Source of the DNA: Phycisphaerae bacterium
GTDB taxonomy: Bacteria; Planctomycetota; Phycisphaerae; JAJVII01
Direction: 5' to 3'
Assembly (NCBI GenBank): GCA_022072085.1
Contig: JAJVII010000005.1
Location: 1-64,000 of the forward strand
Length of the DNA: 64,000 bases
In this document: positions 38,001 through 45,788 of the stretch, piece by piece
How positions within the stretch are numbered: position 1 is the first letter of the stretch
Layout of the letters: every line of letters begins with the position of its first letter
Position numbers and translations under genes: made by a program
The notes under the pieces: model-generated
Seen by the model: the letters and a program-made list of their open reading frames with translations, nothing else
What the model was told of the DNA's origin: nothing
The model's database searches: none

Positions 38001-38158
38001 CCCGGGGCGTCGTGCCCTCCCAGCAGCGAGCCGGCCGACCGGTCGGCCGCCAGCTCGGTCTCGGGCGGATCGGCCAAGCCGATCGCGCCCTGCATCAGCA
38101 GGAGTGCAAGCACCAGAGGCAGAACAACAGCGCCGGGCAGTCGGGCGACTCGTGGCAT
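35054..38158 (-). CDS. HtrA-like trypsin protease with TPR repeats
   Basis: 1034 residues. The ATG at 38158 follows AAGGAGG; signal peptide 1-29. An unassigned domain (~85-255, with 'HTGKFFELHYPRQWQLLRR' like DUF1795/PsbP-type) precedes a trypsin-like domain with triad H307 (LTNCHVVYD), D356 (HGVDIALLKID) and S432 (THGNSGGPCV). Then come TPR repeats (~520-850: 'EAAKYADRAIAADPRDVMSQYVRAQVAYDRKDYRLALKHLDKA', 'AVAAYKSVLDDFPDNPVVLGTIGNCLFAVKRYAEALPYF'), a Pro-rich linker and a C-terminal ~90-residue beta-barrel-like domain ('GADVNGLWMAKGA...'). An envelope quality-control or scaffold protease. No PDZ domain is seen, so TPRs may replace it in substrate binding. Confidence 0.88.
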   Translation of the reverse strand: MPRVARLPGAVVLPLVLALLLMQGAIGLADPPETELAADRSAGSLLGGHDAPGDSSRAGPGLMSPTTAPDARIAPPTVTNRKGDVTEITPPTRPGVYLHTGKFFELHYPRQWQLLRRLHESDVSCVLTPEVGQTDFDKLQVAMQVELLPLDDSSAAWGQDPISLLKRLGPAIRVSQPGLKPVGEIAKATLGKLGAAKGAYRGSLEETPGDFRIDAYIARGESTIFLVSWRAPADRYDQVRPVMEKVLADSSFGQPLPPRLERSLEARDIVKRYKASVVSVVADGPDGAGTGTGFIISRDGYILTNCHVVYDLEHGHPQKTFYVEWDESLKKHREYARLVDYRFELSPYAESQHGVDIALLKIDAGDYEPMPLTPISCVEAGDGVVTMGFPSRSLMPGVSITITRGVVTRFNRGPDGRLVSFLTDAAITHGNSGGPCVSLVTGGVVGLNTWLPQPHKFANQQTTDLMNYFGVVPVEMCIQEWPLVTTLGIAPDGGRLDFLDSYGLSRLYLNCGSHSTARRLAVRATRLKPDSADAFCQLANCLVMQLSKNVKDMEPKAIQEDKDNIVRILQRALQCNTRHQESLVVLANLHRSFGELDEAAKYADRAIAADPRDVMSQYVRAQVAYDRKDYRLALKHLDKAKEVVGDLSPEPYMLAGDIYFDTGDPVAGKKQYEQAAVIMPSNLDARMGTGRYYEMKKDPDAAVAAYKSVLDDFPDNPVVLGTIGNCLFAVKRYAEALPYFDKGFVRYGVMNTPPDERLIMQFGQAATEVGKPDLAALMYSNYLSYYPTGSRSAEANVDLARLWATVGRDAVASAHLAWARELGGAEGLDALAAKVDAKSPKLTVDDIKIVVSEKYPLGVTCSLVEHSQLDPSVKADTDDEIVALLKTQGLPVEVVRAIIKTRKAARTSSKPAPAQHVGTDQAPPPLPPLPPPPLPAMPGADVNGLWMAKGAETDGSAWQLWLQLSADGHYALHSYKGNQLVMSVQGTFQVKGDQILGKAENDRAWVYTFKRSGNTLTLHISDQDGDIQFDRQGD

Positions 38159-38415
38159 GGCTTCCTCCTTGAGCGACCGCGGACGCGCGGACTTCAACCC
38201 TAAGGTGAATGATAGGTCGATTCATCCGCGGATGTGCAACCCGCCCGCCGCGATCCGCCGGGGTTCAACCGGCCGACCGCCGCGGACGAGCGTGGGCATT
38301 CTAACCCGTGAGCCGCCCCGTCGTCCAGCGCCACGCACGTCGGACGGGCGCAGAGCGAATCCGGGCATTGTTGCGAAGGGAAACGCCAGCCCGCTGGAAG
38401 CGGGGCGGGAGGTTC

Positions 38416-38922
38416 TTAACCCGCGCCAACGCCGGCTGCCGGGGCGGTCGTGGGGGTTGCGGTCGAGGCCGGGGTCTCGGCCGACGGCGGGGGCGGCGGA
38501 ACGAGGGGGTCCAGCACCAGCCGATAGGCGTCGTCGTCCAGGTTCCAGATCCACCGGTGCTGCTCTTTGCCGTCGATGAACAGAATGACCGTCGGGAAGA
38601 ACGCGAATCCGTAACGCTTGAAGACCTCCCAATTGGTCGGCTGGAACCACAAGTACTCCATCTGATACCGCGCGACGATGACCCGGCCGTCATACTCGCC
38701 GGCCAGCTTGTCCATCACCGGCTCCAGCGACATGCAGGAGGCGCAGCCGAACTTCCAGAAGTCGACCATGACCGGCTTCTGGTTCGACTTGGCGATCAGG
38801 TCGTCCAGTTGCTCCTTGTCCTTGCCCAGGTCCACGACCTTGCCGGTGCATCCGCCCAGCATCAGGCCGCCCAGGCAGACGACAAGCACTCCCGCCGCGG
38901 TTGACACACGTTGATTAAGCAT
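38416..38922 (-). CDS. Thioredoxin-like lipoprotein (CASC)
   Basis: 168 residues. The ATG at 38922 follows GGAG. Lipoprotein signal with lipobox LMLGGC at C25. Thioredoxin fold with active site FGCASCMS (CxxC, residues ~60-63), cis-Pro in 'AFFPTVILFIDGKE' and a hydrophobic core. A short Pro/Thr-rich tail follows. It probably reduces or oxidises protein thiols in the periplasm. It is one of four thioredoxin-fold genes within 4 kb, near a DUF1573 and a MauE-like protein; the next paralogue upstream is 87 bp away on the same strand. Confidence 0.88.
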   Translation of the reverse strand: MLNQRVSTAAGVLVVCLGGLMLGGCTGKVVDLGKDKEQLDDLIAKSNQKPVMVDFWKFGCASCMSLEPVMDKLAGEYDGRVIVARYQMEYLWFQPTNWEVFKRYGFAFFPTVILFIDGKEQHRWIWNLDDDAYRLVLDPLVPPPPPSAETPASTATPTTAPAAGVGAG

Positions 38923-39008
38923 GAGTTCTCCAGGACTCCGTGACCTGCCCCTGCACCAGATCGTCGGCACGCTGCCGCCGCACTCGATTCGTTCGTTCAC
39001 GCCGCCCG

Positions 39009-39515
39009 TCAGTGGCCGGCCTCGGGCTGGGTGGTCGGCGCCCCCAGAACCTCGTCGATGGCCGCGTTGTAGTCCGTCCACAGGTAGTCCTGGACGAACC
39101 GCTTCCTCTCCTTGCCATCGACGTAGAGGATCACCGTCGGGTAGAGCAGGATTTCGTGCTTCTCGGCGAACTCGGGGGCCGCGCAGACGCCGTCGGCCTT
39201 CATCAGCAGGAACTTGGCGGCGGCGATGCGGCCTCCATACTCCGCGTTCAGCCCGCGCAGCGTGGTCTCGAAGGCGTTGCAGTGCTCGCAGCCCTGTTTG
39301 TAGTAGTCAACCAGGAGCGGCTTGTGCGTGGCGTCGATCAGCTCCTGCAACTCCGCGACGTCCCGCACTTCCGTGACGCTCGCGGGCCCGCAGCCGCCGG
39401 CCACCGCCAGCAGCAGCCCCCCCATCCCAGCCAGCAGCAAGCGCAGGCCCGTCACGGACCGGCCGCGACGCGTCGCCCGTCCCAAAGAGTCCCCCGGCTC
39501 ATGTGTCAGAAGCAT
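39009..39515 (-). CDS. Thioredoxin-like lipoprotein (CEHC)
   Basis: 168 residues. ATG at 39515 after GGGAGAACACC. An N-terminal basic stretch is followed by a hydrophobic segment and a lipobox-like LAVAGGC. Thioredoxin domain with 'YYKQGCEHCNAFETTL' (CEHC), an extra Cys in 'KADGVCAAPEF' and cis-Pro in 'ILLYPTVILYVDGKERKRFV'. Paralogue of the gene at 38416 (similar 'YPTVILxVDGKE' ends). CEHC is a more reducing-type motif than CASC, suggesting the two lipoproteins could work in sequence (inference). Confidence 0.87.
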   Translation of the reverse strand: MLLTHEPGDSLGRATRRGRSVTGLRLLLAGMGGLLLAVAGGCGPASVTEVRDVAELQELIDATHKPLLVDYYKQGCEHCNAFETTLRGLNAEYGGRIAAAKFLLMKADGVCAAPEFAEKHEILLYPTVILYVDGKERKRFVQDYLWTDYNAAIDEVLGAPTTQPEAGH

Positions 39516-39806
39516 GGTGTTCTCCCACAGATGTCCGACCGACATATCGGCATGGCCGCCAGGCGAGCGGCCGGTTGATCCGCGCAGTCGCTTCCCCCTG
39601 GACCGCCGTATATTGCACGCAGGCATCGCAGGCGAACTTGCAGGACCGCAAGAGCGCTGCCCATCGCCCGCCGGAGTGAGTCGCTGTTACTCTAACCCGA
39701 GCCCCGCGCGTGTCAAGTTCCAAGTCCCGCGGCGCCGGCCGGCGCGGAAGAGTGTTGTCTCTCCACACCTTCGCGATAGAATCGGGTATCGCTTGAAGGG
39801 AACCGC

Positions 39807-40292
39807 ATGACTGCACATCGCGCGACGAAATTCGTGACGGCTGCCTGCCTGGGAGTCGTTCTTGCCCTGGGCCTCAGCGCCTGCCGCAGCGACACCTCGG
39901 CCCCGCCGGCCCAGGGGCCTGACGCCTCGACGCCGCGCGGGCCGGACACGCAGCCCGACGCCGCGGGCCCGGCGGCCATCCAGGTGGACGGCAAGGAAGC
40001 CAGCGTCGACCTGGGGCCCGTGCAGCCGGCCAGCAAGCACACCATCGTGTTTCAGGTGAACAACGCAGCCGACAAGCCGCTCTTCTTCAGGACCGTCCGC
40101 GGCGAGTGCGAGTGCATCAACGCGGTCGAGCCGCCGCTCCGCGTCGAGGCAAACGGATCGGCGAAGATCACCGTCGACTTCGTCGCCCCCAAGGAGGCCG
40201 TGGACTACAAGACCAGGCTGATCATCCTGACCGACAGCCCCGAACGCAAGCTGATCTCGCTCTACGTCATGTCCCACCCGCCGGTGAACTGA
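39807..40292 (+). CDS. DUF1573 domain lipoprotein
   Basis: 161 residues. Lipoprotein signal ending LGLSAC (C26). An Ala/Pro-rich linker leads to an ASPM-SPD-2-Hydin-like (DUF1573) beta-sandwich: 'KEASVDLGPVQPASKHTIVFQVNNAADKPLFF', 'GECECINAVEPP', 'AKITVDFVAPKEAVDY', 'LIILTDSPERKLISLYV'. The 'CECI' cysteines are typical of this family. DUF1573 proteins are frequent beside thioredoxins and MauE-like proteins in Bacteroidetes and planctomycetes; function unproven. Its 3' end overlaps the convergent thioredoxin gene by 26 bp. Confidence 0.87.
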   Translation: MTAHRATKFVTAACLGVVLALGLSACRSDTSAPPAQGPDASTPRGPDTQPDAAGPAAIQVDGKEASVDLGPVQPASKHTIVFQVNNAADKPLFFRTVRGECECINAVEPPLRVEANGSAKITVDFVAPKEAVDYKTRLIILTDSPERKLISLYVMSHPPVN

Positions 40293-40794
40293 CCGGCCCG
40301 GGCGGAGCCGGCGGCGGAGGTGCGGGCGGCTCGGCCCGCTTCAGTTCCCGCTCGACCGTCGCCTCCAGTTCCTTCGCGATGGCGTCCAGGCCGGTCAGGC
40401 AGGTTTCGCCCACGAAGATCCGCGGTGGCGCCGCCGACTTCACCTTGTGCTTCTCCTCCAGCAGCATCACCGCCTCCAGGGCCTCGACGTCTTCCACATT
40501 CAGGTGCTTGACGCGTATCCTGTCGCCGAAACGCCCGGCCACGGTCTCGACGGTCTTGGACGCCTCCTTGCACTTGAGGCAGGTCGGCGAGAAGAAGTAG
40601 ATCACCTCCAGCGGATCGGTCGGCTGCGTCGTCGCCGGATCGGGCTGCGTCGTCGCCGGCTGCGTGGTGGCTGCCGGCTGCGTCGTGGGCTCGGGCGAAG
40701 CCGGGCAGCACGCGCCCGCCTCGGCCCGGACCACAGCCGGCACCGCGAAAAGCCAGGCCGCCGCCATCCAGTGAATTCGATGATGCACCTGCAT
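40267..40794 (-). CDS. Secreted thioredoxin-fold protein (CLKC)
   Basis: 175 residues. The ATG at 40794 follows AGGAG; signal peptide 1-25. A short TTQP-repeat linker precedes a small thioredoxin/glutaredoxin fold with 'YFFSPTCLKCKEASKTVETVA' (CLKC), then 'RIRVKHLNVEDVEALEAVMLLEEKHKV', cis-Pro-type 'APPRIFVGETCLTG', and a Pro-rich tail. The shape is like glutaredoxin-type periplasmic thiol carriers. Translation of its end overlaps the end of the DUF1573 gene on the other strand, and the MauE-like gene is 45 bp upstream in the same direction, so both probably share a transcript. Confidence 0.85.
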   Translation of the reverse strand: MQVHHRIHWMAAAWLFAVPAVVRAEAGACCPASPEPTTQPAATTQPATTQPDPATTQPTDPLEVIYFFSPTCLKCKEASKTVETVAGRFGDRIRVKHLNVEDVEALEAVMLLEEKHKVKSAAPPRIFVGETCLTGLDAIAKELEATVERELKRAEPPAPPPPAPPGPVSSPAGGT

Positions 40795-40839
40795 GGGCCC
40801 TGCTCCTGTCCAATCGTAGCGCGCCCGCCTCGCCGCCAA

Positions 40840-42108
40840 TCAATGCACGTTCGCGCGGACCGTCAGCGGAATGGCCGCCCGGCCTGCGCCGGCCGCCTGA
40901 ACGACGACCCGCCCCGACCAGTCGGCCGCCGGCGCGTCGGGCGCCGTGAACTTCACGCTGACCAGCCCGAACGAATGGGGCGGAATGCTCGCCGGGCAGC
41001 CTTCCACCGTCAGACGGTCCGACTCGCTGGTCGCCCCCGAGATCGCCATCGCGTTCGCTTCGGAGTTGCGGATCACGAACAGGACCGTGCGGCTGCTGCC
41101 CGGCGCGGCGTCGAGGGCCTGCTCGCCCGACACCGCCTCGACCGTCGGCAGGCCGGCGTCGAGCACCTGCTTGCGTTTGTCGTCGCCCTGGGCGATCACG
41201 ACATCGGTGACGACGCCGTCGTGCAGCCGCAGCACCGTGGGCGTCTGGGCGAACCAGTCGTGCGATTCGTCCAGTCGGCCGGTGAGGAACAGGCCGTCCT
41301 TCTGGACCAGTTCGCTGGGTTCCTTGAACGGCGGCAGGAAGATCAGCGCGACCTTCGCGACCTTGCCCGGCCCGGCGGCCCGCGCCGCGTCGGCCAGTTG
41401 CGGCACGAGGGCCCGGCAGCCCAGGCAGCCGTCGTGAACGATCGCCGCCAGCCAGTCGCCGCGCTTCAACTCATCCGCGATGTCGATGTAGCGGGCCAGC
41501 GGTAACGGCTGGCCGATCCACGTCTCGGGCTCCAGCACGATCGTGGCGCCCTCCTCGACCTTGACATCCCCCGTCGGCGGCAGCGTGACGGGCTTGAACC
41601 GCAGCACCGGGACCGCCGACGCCGCCATCACCGGCAGCACGCAGGCCCAGGCGATCGCGAACCGTCGCCACTGTCCCCAGGGTGACCACGGGGCGTTGCG
41701 CGGACGGATGAAGATCAGCAGCAGGAACAGGCTCGCGTCCAGGATGAGCGTGTATTTCGGCCGGACCTTCAAGCGGCCGAAGCAGCCGCAACTGTCGGCG
41801 CCGATCGCCAGCCGATGGGTCGTGTAGACGCAGAAGGTCGCAAAGGTGAGCAGCGCGACCAGCCAGGCCAGCCGACGGGCCCAGCCGCTGAGCAGCCACG
41901 CCGCCAGGGCCATCTCGTAGAACGACGCCAGCAGGTTGACCCATTTCTGGTCAAAGAACGCCTGGCTGGGCGGCGGCTCGGTCGAGAACTGGTGTATCTT
42001 CATCCCCGCCGCCGCCAGCAGCAGCAGGGCTACGGCCACACGCAGGATTGAGAAGAATTCCACGGGCCGGGCAGCCGGTCTCTGCTCTGGTGCGGACAGT
42101 TCATCCAT
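40840..42108 (-). CDS. MauE-like membrane protein fused to thioredoxin-like and DUF1573-like domains
   Basis: 422 residues. Four N-terminal transmembrane helices (about 20-165) with 'ADSCGCFGRLKV', the conserved cysteine motif of MauE/DoxX-type proteins that supply electrons or thiols. An extracytoplasmic region with a thioredoxin-like 'IVHDGCLGCRALVPQLADAA' (CLGC, ~235) follows, and the C-terminal ~110 residues are a DUF1573-like beta-sandwich ('SRTVLFVIRNSEANAMAISGATSESDRL'). The one chain therefore combines the three functions found separately in its neighbours. Likely an inner-membrane thiol electron-transfer protein, analogous to DsbD or VKOR in role (inference). Confidence 0.82.
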   Translation of the reverse strand: MDELSAPEQRPAARPVEFFSILRVAVALLLLAAAGMKIHQFSTEPPPSQAFFDQKWVNLLASFYEMALAAWLLSGWARRLAWLVALLTFATFCVYTTHRLAIGADSCGCFGRLKVRPKYTLILDASLFLLLIFIRPRNAPWSPWGQWRRFAIAWACVLPVMAASAVPVLRFKPVTLPPTGDVKVEEGATIVLEPETWIGQPLPLARYIDIADELKRGDWLAAIVHDGCLGCRALVPQLADAARAAGPGKVAKVALIFLPPFKEPSELVQKDGLFLTGRLDESHDWFAQTPTVLRLHDGVVTDVVIAQGDDKRKQVLDAGLPTVEAVSGEQALDAAPGSSRTVLFVIRNSEANAMAISGATSESDRLTVEGCPASIPPHSFGLVSVKFTAPDAPAADWSGRVVVQAAGAGRAAIPLTVRANVH

Positions 42109-42242
42109 GCCATCGGCTCCGATTCAGCTTCATCAAGATGCGGCATCACGGTCAGTCGCCAACGCCTGCCATTATTCCATTGAACGCCCGCAGTTCCAAG
42201 CCCGTTCCGCCCGACGACCGGCTACTGAATCCTGTAGAAGCA

Positions 42243-42366
42243 ATCTTCACCACAGAGAACACAGAGAGCACAGAGTCGGGAGTATCAAAAAATTCTTGAT
42301 TTCAGGCATTTCTTGACGCTTCTGACCTCCTCTGTGATCTCGGTGTCCTCTGTGGTGAATGAAGAT
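42243..42366. repeat. Inverted pair of phased CACAGAG repeats
   Basis: Left arm 42243-42275 has CACAGAG at 42251, 42260 and 42269 (9 bp apart). Right arm 42330-42366 holds the complement CTCTGTG and CTCTGTGGTGAA; the arms are largely reverse complements around a 54-bp spacer. A second, independent element with the same design as the CGAAT repeat at 13587. Both families occur widely in bacterial genomes, with unknown function. Confidence 0.7.
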
Positions 42367-42429
42367 TTCTTTTGCAGGCCTCAATAAGTGCAGACGCGGA
42401 TGTACTGACATGGAGGATCATGACTGACA

Positions 42430-42540
42430 GGGAATTTGATCCCGGCGGCGGGGTGGTCATGGGGCGTTCCCGGCTGGCCGGGGCCTCCCGTCTTCGCCTT
42501 CGGCTTCGCCGTGGCGAGCCTGGATCGCGGCGGGGGGGGG
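42430..42540 (+). repeat. Dispersed ~110-bp repeat, copy A
   Basis: Shares GGTGGTCATGGGGCGTTCCC, GGCTGGCCGGGGCCTCC and GTCTTCGC..TTCGCC..GGC.AGCCTGGATCGCGG with copies at 47171 and 47588, all in the same direction. A GC-rich stem CCCGG-CTGG-CCGGG is conserved. It lies in the gap between the MauE-like gene and a pseudopilin gene; the rest of that gap (42541-42655) shows no gene. Confidence 0.7.
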
Positions 42541-42655
42541 TACCGGTCCAGGGCGCCAGTCAGGTTGCCCGGTCGCCGCGCCGGTGGTGCGGCGGCTCGC
42601 GGGGTACTACGCCTCGGCGACGCCCGAGGGGACAGGACCATCGCGGTCGCGGGAA

Positions 42656-43531
42656 TCACTGGGGCGGCGGGGGCAGGCGGTCGGTGAAATCCCCACTGAA
42701 GAAGCGGTTGTTGCCGTTGTGGGTGAAGCTGCCGTCCTCGGCCACGTCGTAACCGAGTTGCTCGGGCGTGCGGCCCTGGACGTGCCCGTCGCAGAACAGC
42801 ACGTTGGCGTTGCCCTGGTGCCGGGGGTCGGGCGCGGTCCGCCGACCGTTGACGTCCGGAGTGGATGAGACGTAGTTGGAGGCGGGCAGGTGCGGCGGGT
42901 CGAGCGAGTAGCTGTGGTTGCCCAGGGCCCGCGGCTCGCTGCCCTTGGCCTGGTAGGCCAATCGCTGGTCGGCCGGAAACGCGGCCGCGGTGCCCATGCA
43001 GTCGCCGGCGAAGACCGTCCGCTCGGGCGCAGGAACATTCATCTCGTTTACCGGGAAGTTGATCGTGCCCCCTCCGCCGCGGACGCGGCTGTTGCCCAGG
43101 AACTGGTAGTTGTAGCCATAGGGGTAGTTCCGCTCGTCGGTCCAGGCCGGCACCGAAGGACAGGTGTAGACGGGCGAGGCGACGTTCTGGCGGTCGTCGG
43201 TGGGCGAAGGCGGGTTGAAGACGCTCTCGGTGTAGGGCCCGAGCAGGGCGAACCAGCGCGGGCGGATCTTCAGCCCGTTGCCGACGCCGGCGACGGCCAC
43301 CGAGCCGTTGGCGTTCTTGTCCAGTCGGAACGGCGGAAACTGCCCGTTGTTGTCCTTGAGGTACATGGCGGCGGCGAGGCCCAACTGGCGAAGGTTGCTG
43401 GCGCACTTGGCCGATCGGGCCACCTCGCGGGCCGCCCCCAGCGAGGGCATCAGGATCCCGATCAGCAGGGCGATGATCCCGATGACCACCATCAGCTCGA
43501 TCAGCGTAAAGCCGCGTCTGTCACCGCTCAT
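42656..43531 (-). CDS. Prepilin-type N-terminal cleavage protein (pseudopilin)
   Basis: 291 residues. The ATG at 43531 follows GAGGAGG. Type IV pilin/type II secretion N-terminus '[29 protein letters not shown]' with cleavage after Gly, then '[26 protein letters not shown]', the standard planctomycete (DUF1559-like, H-X9-DG) layout. '[13 protein letters not shown]' near the C-terminus is the DG motif. The soluble head is exposed outside or in the periplasm. Transcribed from a near-consensus promoter at 43632-43660. A similar gene lies at 44417 and a third was destroyed. Confidence 0.9.
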   Translation of the reverse strand: MSGDRRGFTLIELMVVIGIIALLIGILMPSLGAAREVARSAKCASNLRQLGLAAAMYLKDNNGQFPPFRLDKNANGSVAVAGVGNGLKIRPRWFALLGPYTESVFNPPSPTDDRQNVASPVYTCPSVPAWTDERNYPYGYNYQFLGNSRVRGGGGTINFPVNEMNVPAPERTVFAGDCMGTAAAFPADQRLAYQAKGSEPRALGNHSYSLDPPHLPASNYVSSTPDVNGRRTAPDPRHQGNANVLFCDGHVQGRTPEQLGYDVAEDGSFTHNGNNRFFSGDFTDRLPPPPQ

Positions 43532-43631
43532 GGTCGCTACCTCCTCATCCGTCTCGAGTCGGGTTTGACTGCCAGCGTGCAATCAATGTGCATATAATAA
43601 AACATAAAATCATGTAACAACTCGTATGATT

Positions 43632-43660
43632 TATATATAAATCAATCGATTTACTGTCAA
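43632..43660 (-). promoter_or_regulatory. Consensus sigma-70 promoter of the pseudopilin gene
   Basis: On the minus strand TTGACA (43660-43655), a 17-bp spacer and TATATA (43637-43632), in a 140-bp AT-rich block (43590-43730) that contrasts with the GC-rich surroundings. It lies ~100 bp before the ATG at 43531. The closest to consensus in the window. Confidence 0.75.
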
Positions 43661-43736
43661 TCGAATTTGGAGATAATTTGGGGCGTTTTCTTAAGAATTT
43701 ATTTTATAAGTAATTATGTCTTGAGTGCCAGGATGG

Positions 43737-43804
43737 TCAGTCGGCGGTCGCGGGCAATCTGTCGGTGAAATCTCCGCTGAACCAGCGGTTGTCCCCATTG
43801 TGGG
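43737..43804 (-). pseudogene. 3' end of a third pseudopilin gene
   Basis: Encodes [20 protein letters not shown] and a stop. The intact genes at 42656 and 44417 end [18 protein letters not shown] and THNGHNRFFSGDYTDRLP. Upstream sequence is replaced abruptly by an IS110-family fragment on the opposite strand, so this gene was cut by insertion or deletion. Confidence 0.75.
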
Positions 43805-44064
43805 TGGCCCCACGGGTCAGCCAAAGCGGGCAGACCCGGCGCGACGGACCGATCAGCCGAACCGGGCGCGGCCCGCTGCGGGCGCTGCTGGTTCAGGCGG
43901 CCTGGGTGTGGATTCGTTATGACCCGGCGGCCCGAGGGGTGTTCAGCCGCCTGGCCGGCAACACCGGCTCGGCCCAGAAGGCGATCGTGGGGATGGCGCG
44001 TCGGCTGGCGGTCCGCTTATGGCGAATGACCGTGACCGGCGAGTTGTATCGCGCGGCGGCGTAG
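43804..44064 (+). mobile_element. IS110-family transposase C-terminal remnant
   Basis: In frame, about 87 residues: 'VAPRVSQSGQTRRDGPISRTG' then 'ALLVQAAWVWIRYDPAARGVF', 'IVGMARRLAVRLWRMTVTGELY' and stop. This is the Transposase_20 (C-terminal) domain of IS110-type DEDD recombinases, whose hallmark is 'GLxPxxxxSGxxxxxGxIsKxG'. The N-terminal DEDD catalytic domain is absent, so it is inactive. The following 44065-44416 shows no gene and probably contains the decayed element end. The 5' side joins directly onto a pseudopilin tail. Confidence 0.8.
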
Positions 44065-44416
44065 GAGCAAAGACGGGCTTCTGGAGAGAACGGATCTGGC
44101 GAGCGAGGCGACGAAGCGATGGCGTCAGAACTCGAACCGCGGGATGACCACGACCCCACCCGGTGCCACCCGGCACGCGGCGGAGATGGTGGCTCCCACG
44201 GCTCGACACTTTGAATCATCTAACTTGTGCCGCCGAGCACGAATAGCAGGCTGAGGCCTGACGCTGACGCATCACCGCTCCCCGCCGGCTGGCCCGGACG
44301 CAACACAACCCTTCACGCGTGGCCTCATAGCGGGGGGGGCAATGGCGCCGGCTCGCAAGAGCGCTGTGTCTATGACCTCCCGCGGCAGTGCGGGTTCCGG
44401 GAATCCGGGCCGGGCA

Positions 44417-45298
44417 TCACGTCCCGTCCGGCGGGAGGCGGTCGGTGTAGTCGCCGCTGAAGAAGCGGTTGTGGCCGTTGTGGGTGACGGTGCCGTCCGG
44501 CAGCACCTCGTAGCCGGCCTGCTGGAGCGTCATCGCCTCGACGTGCCCGTCACACATCAGCACGTTGGCCTTGCCCCCGTGCCGCGGGTCCAGGGCTGAG
44601 CGGTGGCCGTTGTAGTCGGGGTTGGCTGAGACGTAGTTGGGCGCGGGCAGGCGCGGCGGGTCGAGCACCCAGGCGTGGTTGCCCATGGCCTGGAAGCCGG
44701 TCCCGGTGGGCTGGTAGGCGATGCGCTGGTCGGCCGGGAAGGCGGCCGCCGTGCCCATGCAGTCCCCGGCCAGGATGGTGCGGGTCGGCTGGGGGATCCG
44801 CGATTCGTTGACCGGGAAGCGGATGAACTGAGCGGCGTCGCCCAGGCGGGGCCGCGTGTTGCCCAGGAACTGATGGTTGTAGCCGTAGGGGGTGTTGCGT
44901 TCGTCGGTCCAGTCGGGGGTTTCCGGGCACAGGACGATGCGAGAATCGACGGGCTGGCGCTCGTCGGTGGTCGAAGGCTCGTACCACGTCGGCTCGGTGT
45001 AGCGTCCGATGACGGCGTACCACCGCGGGCGGACTTTCACGCCGTTGCCGACGTCGACCAAGGGCTTGGTGCCGTCGGGGTTCTTGCCCAGGCGGCCAGG
45101 GGGGTAAACCCCGTCGTTGTCCTTGAGGTACATTGAGACGCCGATCCCGAGCTGGCGGAGGTTGCTGGCGCACGTGGCGGCCCGGGCGACGATGCGGGCC
45201 TGGCCCAGCGCCGGCAGCAGCACGCTGATCAGCAGGGCGATAATGGAGACGACGACCATCAGTTCGATCAGGGTGAATCCTCGGCCGCGAGCGCCCAT
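44417..45298 (-). CDS. Prepilin-type N-terminal cleavage protein (pseudopilin)
   Basis: 293 residues. ATG at 45298 after GGGAGAAGATT. '[66 protein letters not shown]' is the prepilin signal and conserved N-terminal block, with cleavage after Gly. C-terminal 'KANVLMCDGHVEAM' carries the DG motif. Close paralogue of the 42656 gene (shared 'PADQRxAYQ', '[15 protein letters not shown]', 'FSGDYTDRLP'). It lies beside a truncated cyclase gene and the IS110 remnant. Assembly requires a PilD-type peptidase not present in this window. Confidence 0.9.
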   Translation of the reverse strand: MGARGRGFTLIELMVVVSIIALLISVLLPALGQARIVARAATCASNLRQLGIGVSMYLKDNDGVYPPGRLGKNPDGTKPLVDVGNGVKVRPRWYAVIGRYTEPTWYEPSTTDERQPVDSRIVLCPETPDWTDERNTPYGYNHQFLGNTRPRLGDAAQFIRFPVNESRIPQPTRTILAGDCMGTAAAFPADQRIAYQPTGTGFQAMGNHAWVLDPPRLPAPNYVSANPDYNGHRSALDPRHGGKANVLMCDGHVEAMTLQQAGYEVLPDGTVTHNGHNRFFSGDYTDRLPPDGT

Positions 45299-45414
45299 AA
45301 TCTTCTCCCGGGTGGTTGACCACCTCTCTGAAATCAGCGGGTTTCAGGCAAAGCGGCCTGGGGCCGGGCCGATCCCCGCGGGCGGCCTGCCTCGGCCGGC
45401 GCGGGGGGCGCCGC

Positions 45415-45702
45415 TCATCTCATCGCCGGCAGCACCTCTTCGATCGCCAGCATGCAGTAGCAGGTGACGACGACGGGATGGCCCTCTTCAAAGCGGTCCG
45501 CGTCGTTGACCCAGTGGCCGTCCTCCTGCTGCGACTGGGCCAGCTTGCTGAGCAGGTCCGCCCGCCAGACGTGCTTGACGTTGGCCGGGTCGGCGATCAC
45601 GTCCACGTCGGCCGCCGTCAGCGGCCCTGTACATATTCGATGATAGAGCAAACGGCGTGCCAGGGCCGGCCGGGCCCCGGCTTTATCGGCTAAAGCGTGC
45701 AA
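45415..45702 (-). pseudogene. C-terminal remnant of a prenyltransferase / squalene-cyclase-like gene
   Basis: The last ~80 codons of a terpene-cyclase or prenyltransferase-type alpha/alpha barrel: 'VWRADLLSKLAQSQQEDGHWVND' (QW-type repeat: Q-x-DG-W) and 'EEGHPVVVTCYCMLAIEEVLP'. A full protein would be several hundred residues, and the only start is a TTG without a ribosome-binding site. It is therefore the 3' piece of a deleted gene. Confidence 0.6.
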
Positions 45703-45788
45703 TTGCAGTGTGTTAGGAGGAACAGGAAGACGTGTCGCCTCTGCCGGGCCCGCCGCTGCTGCACATCGAGTGGGCCCCGGGCGACCAA

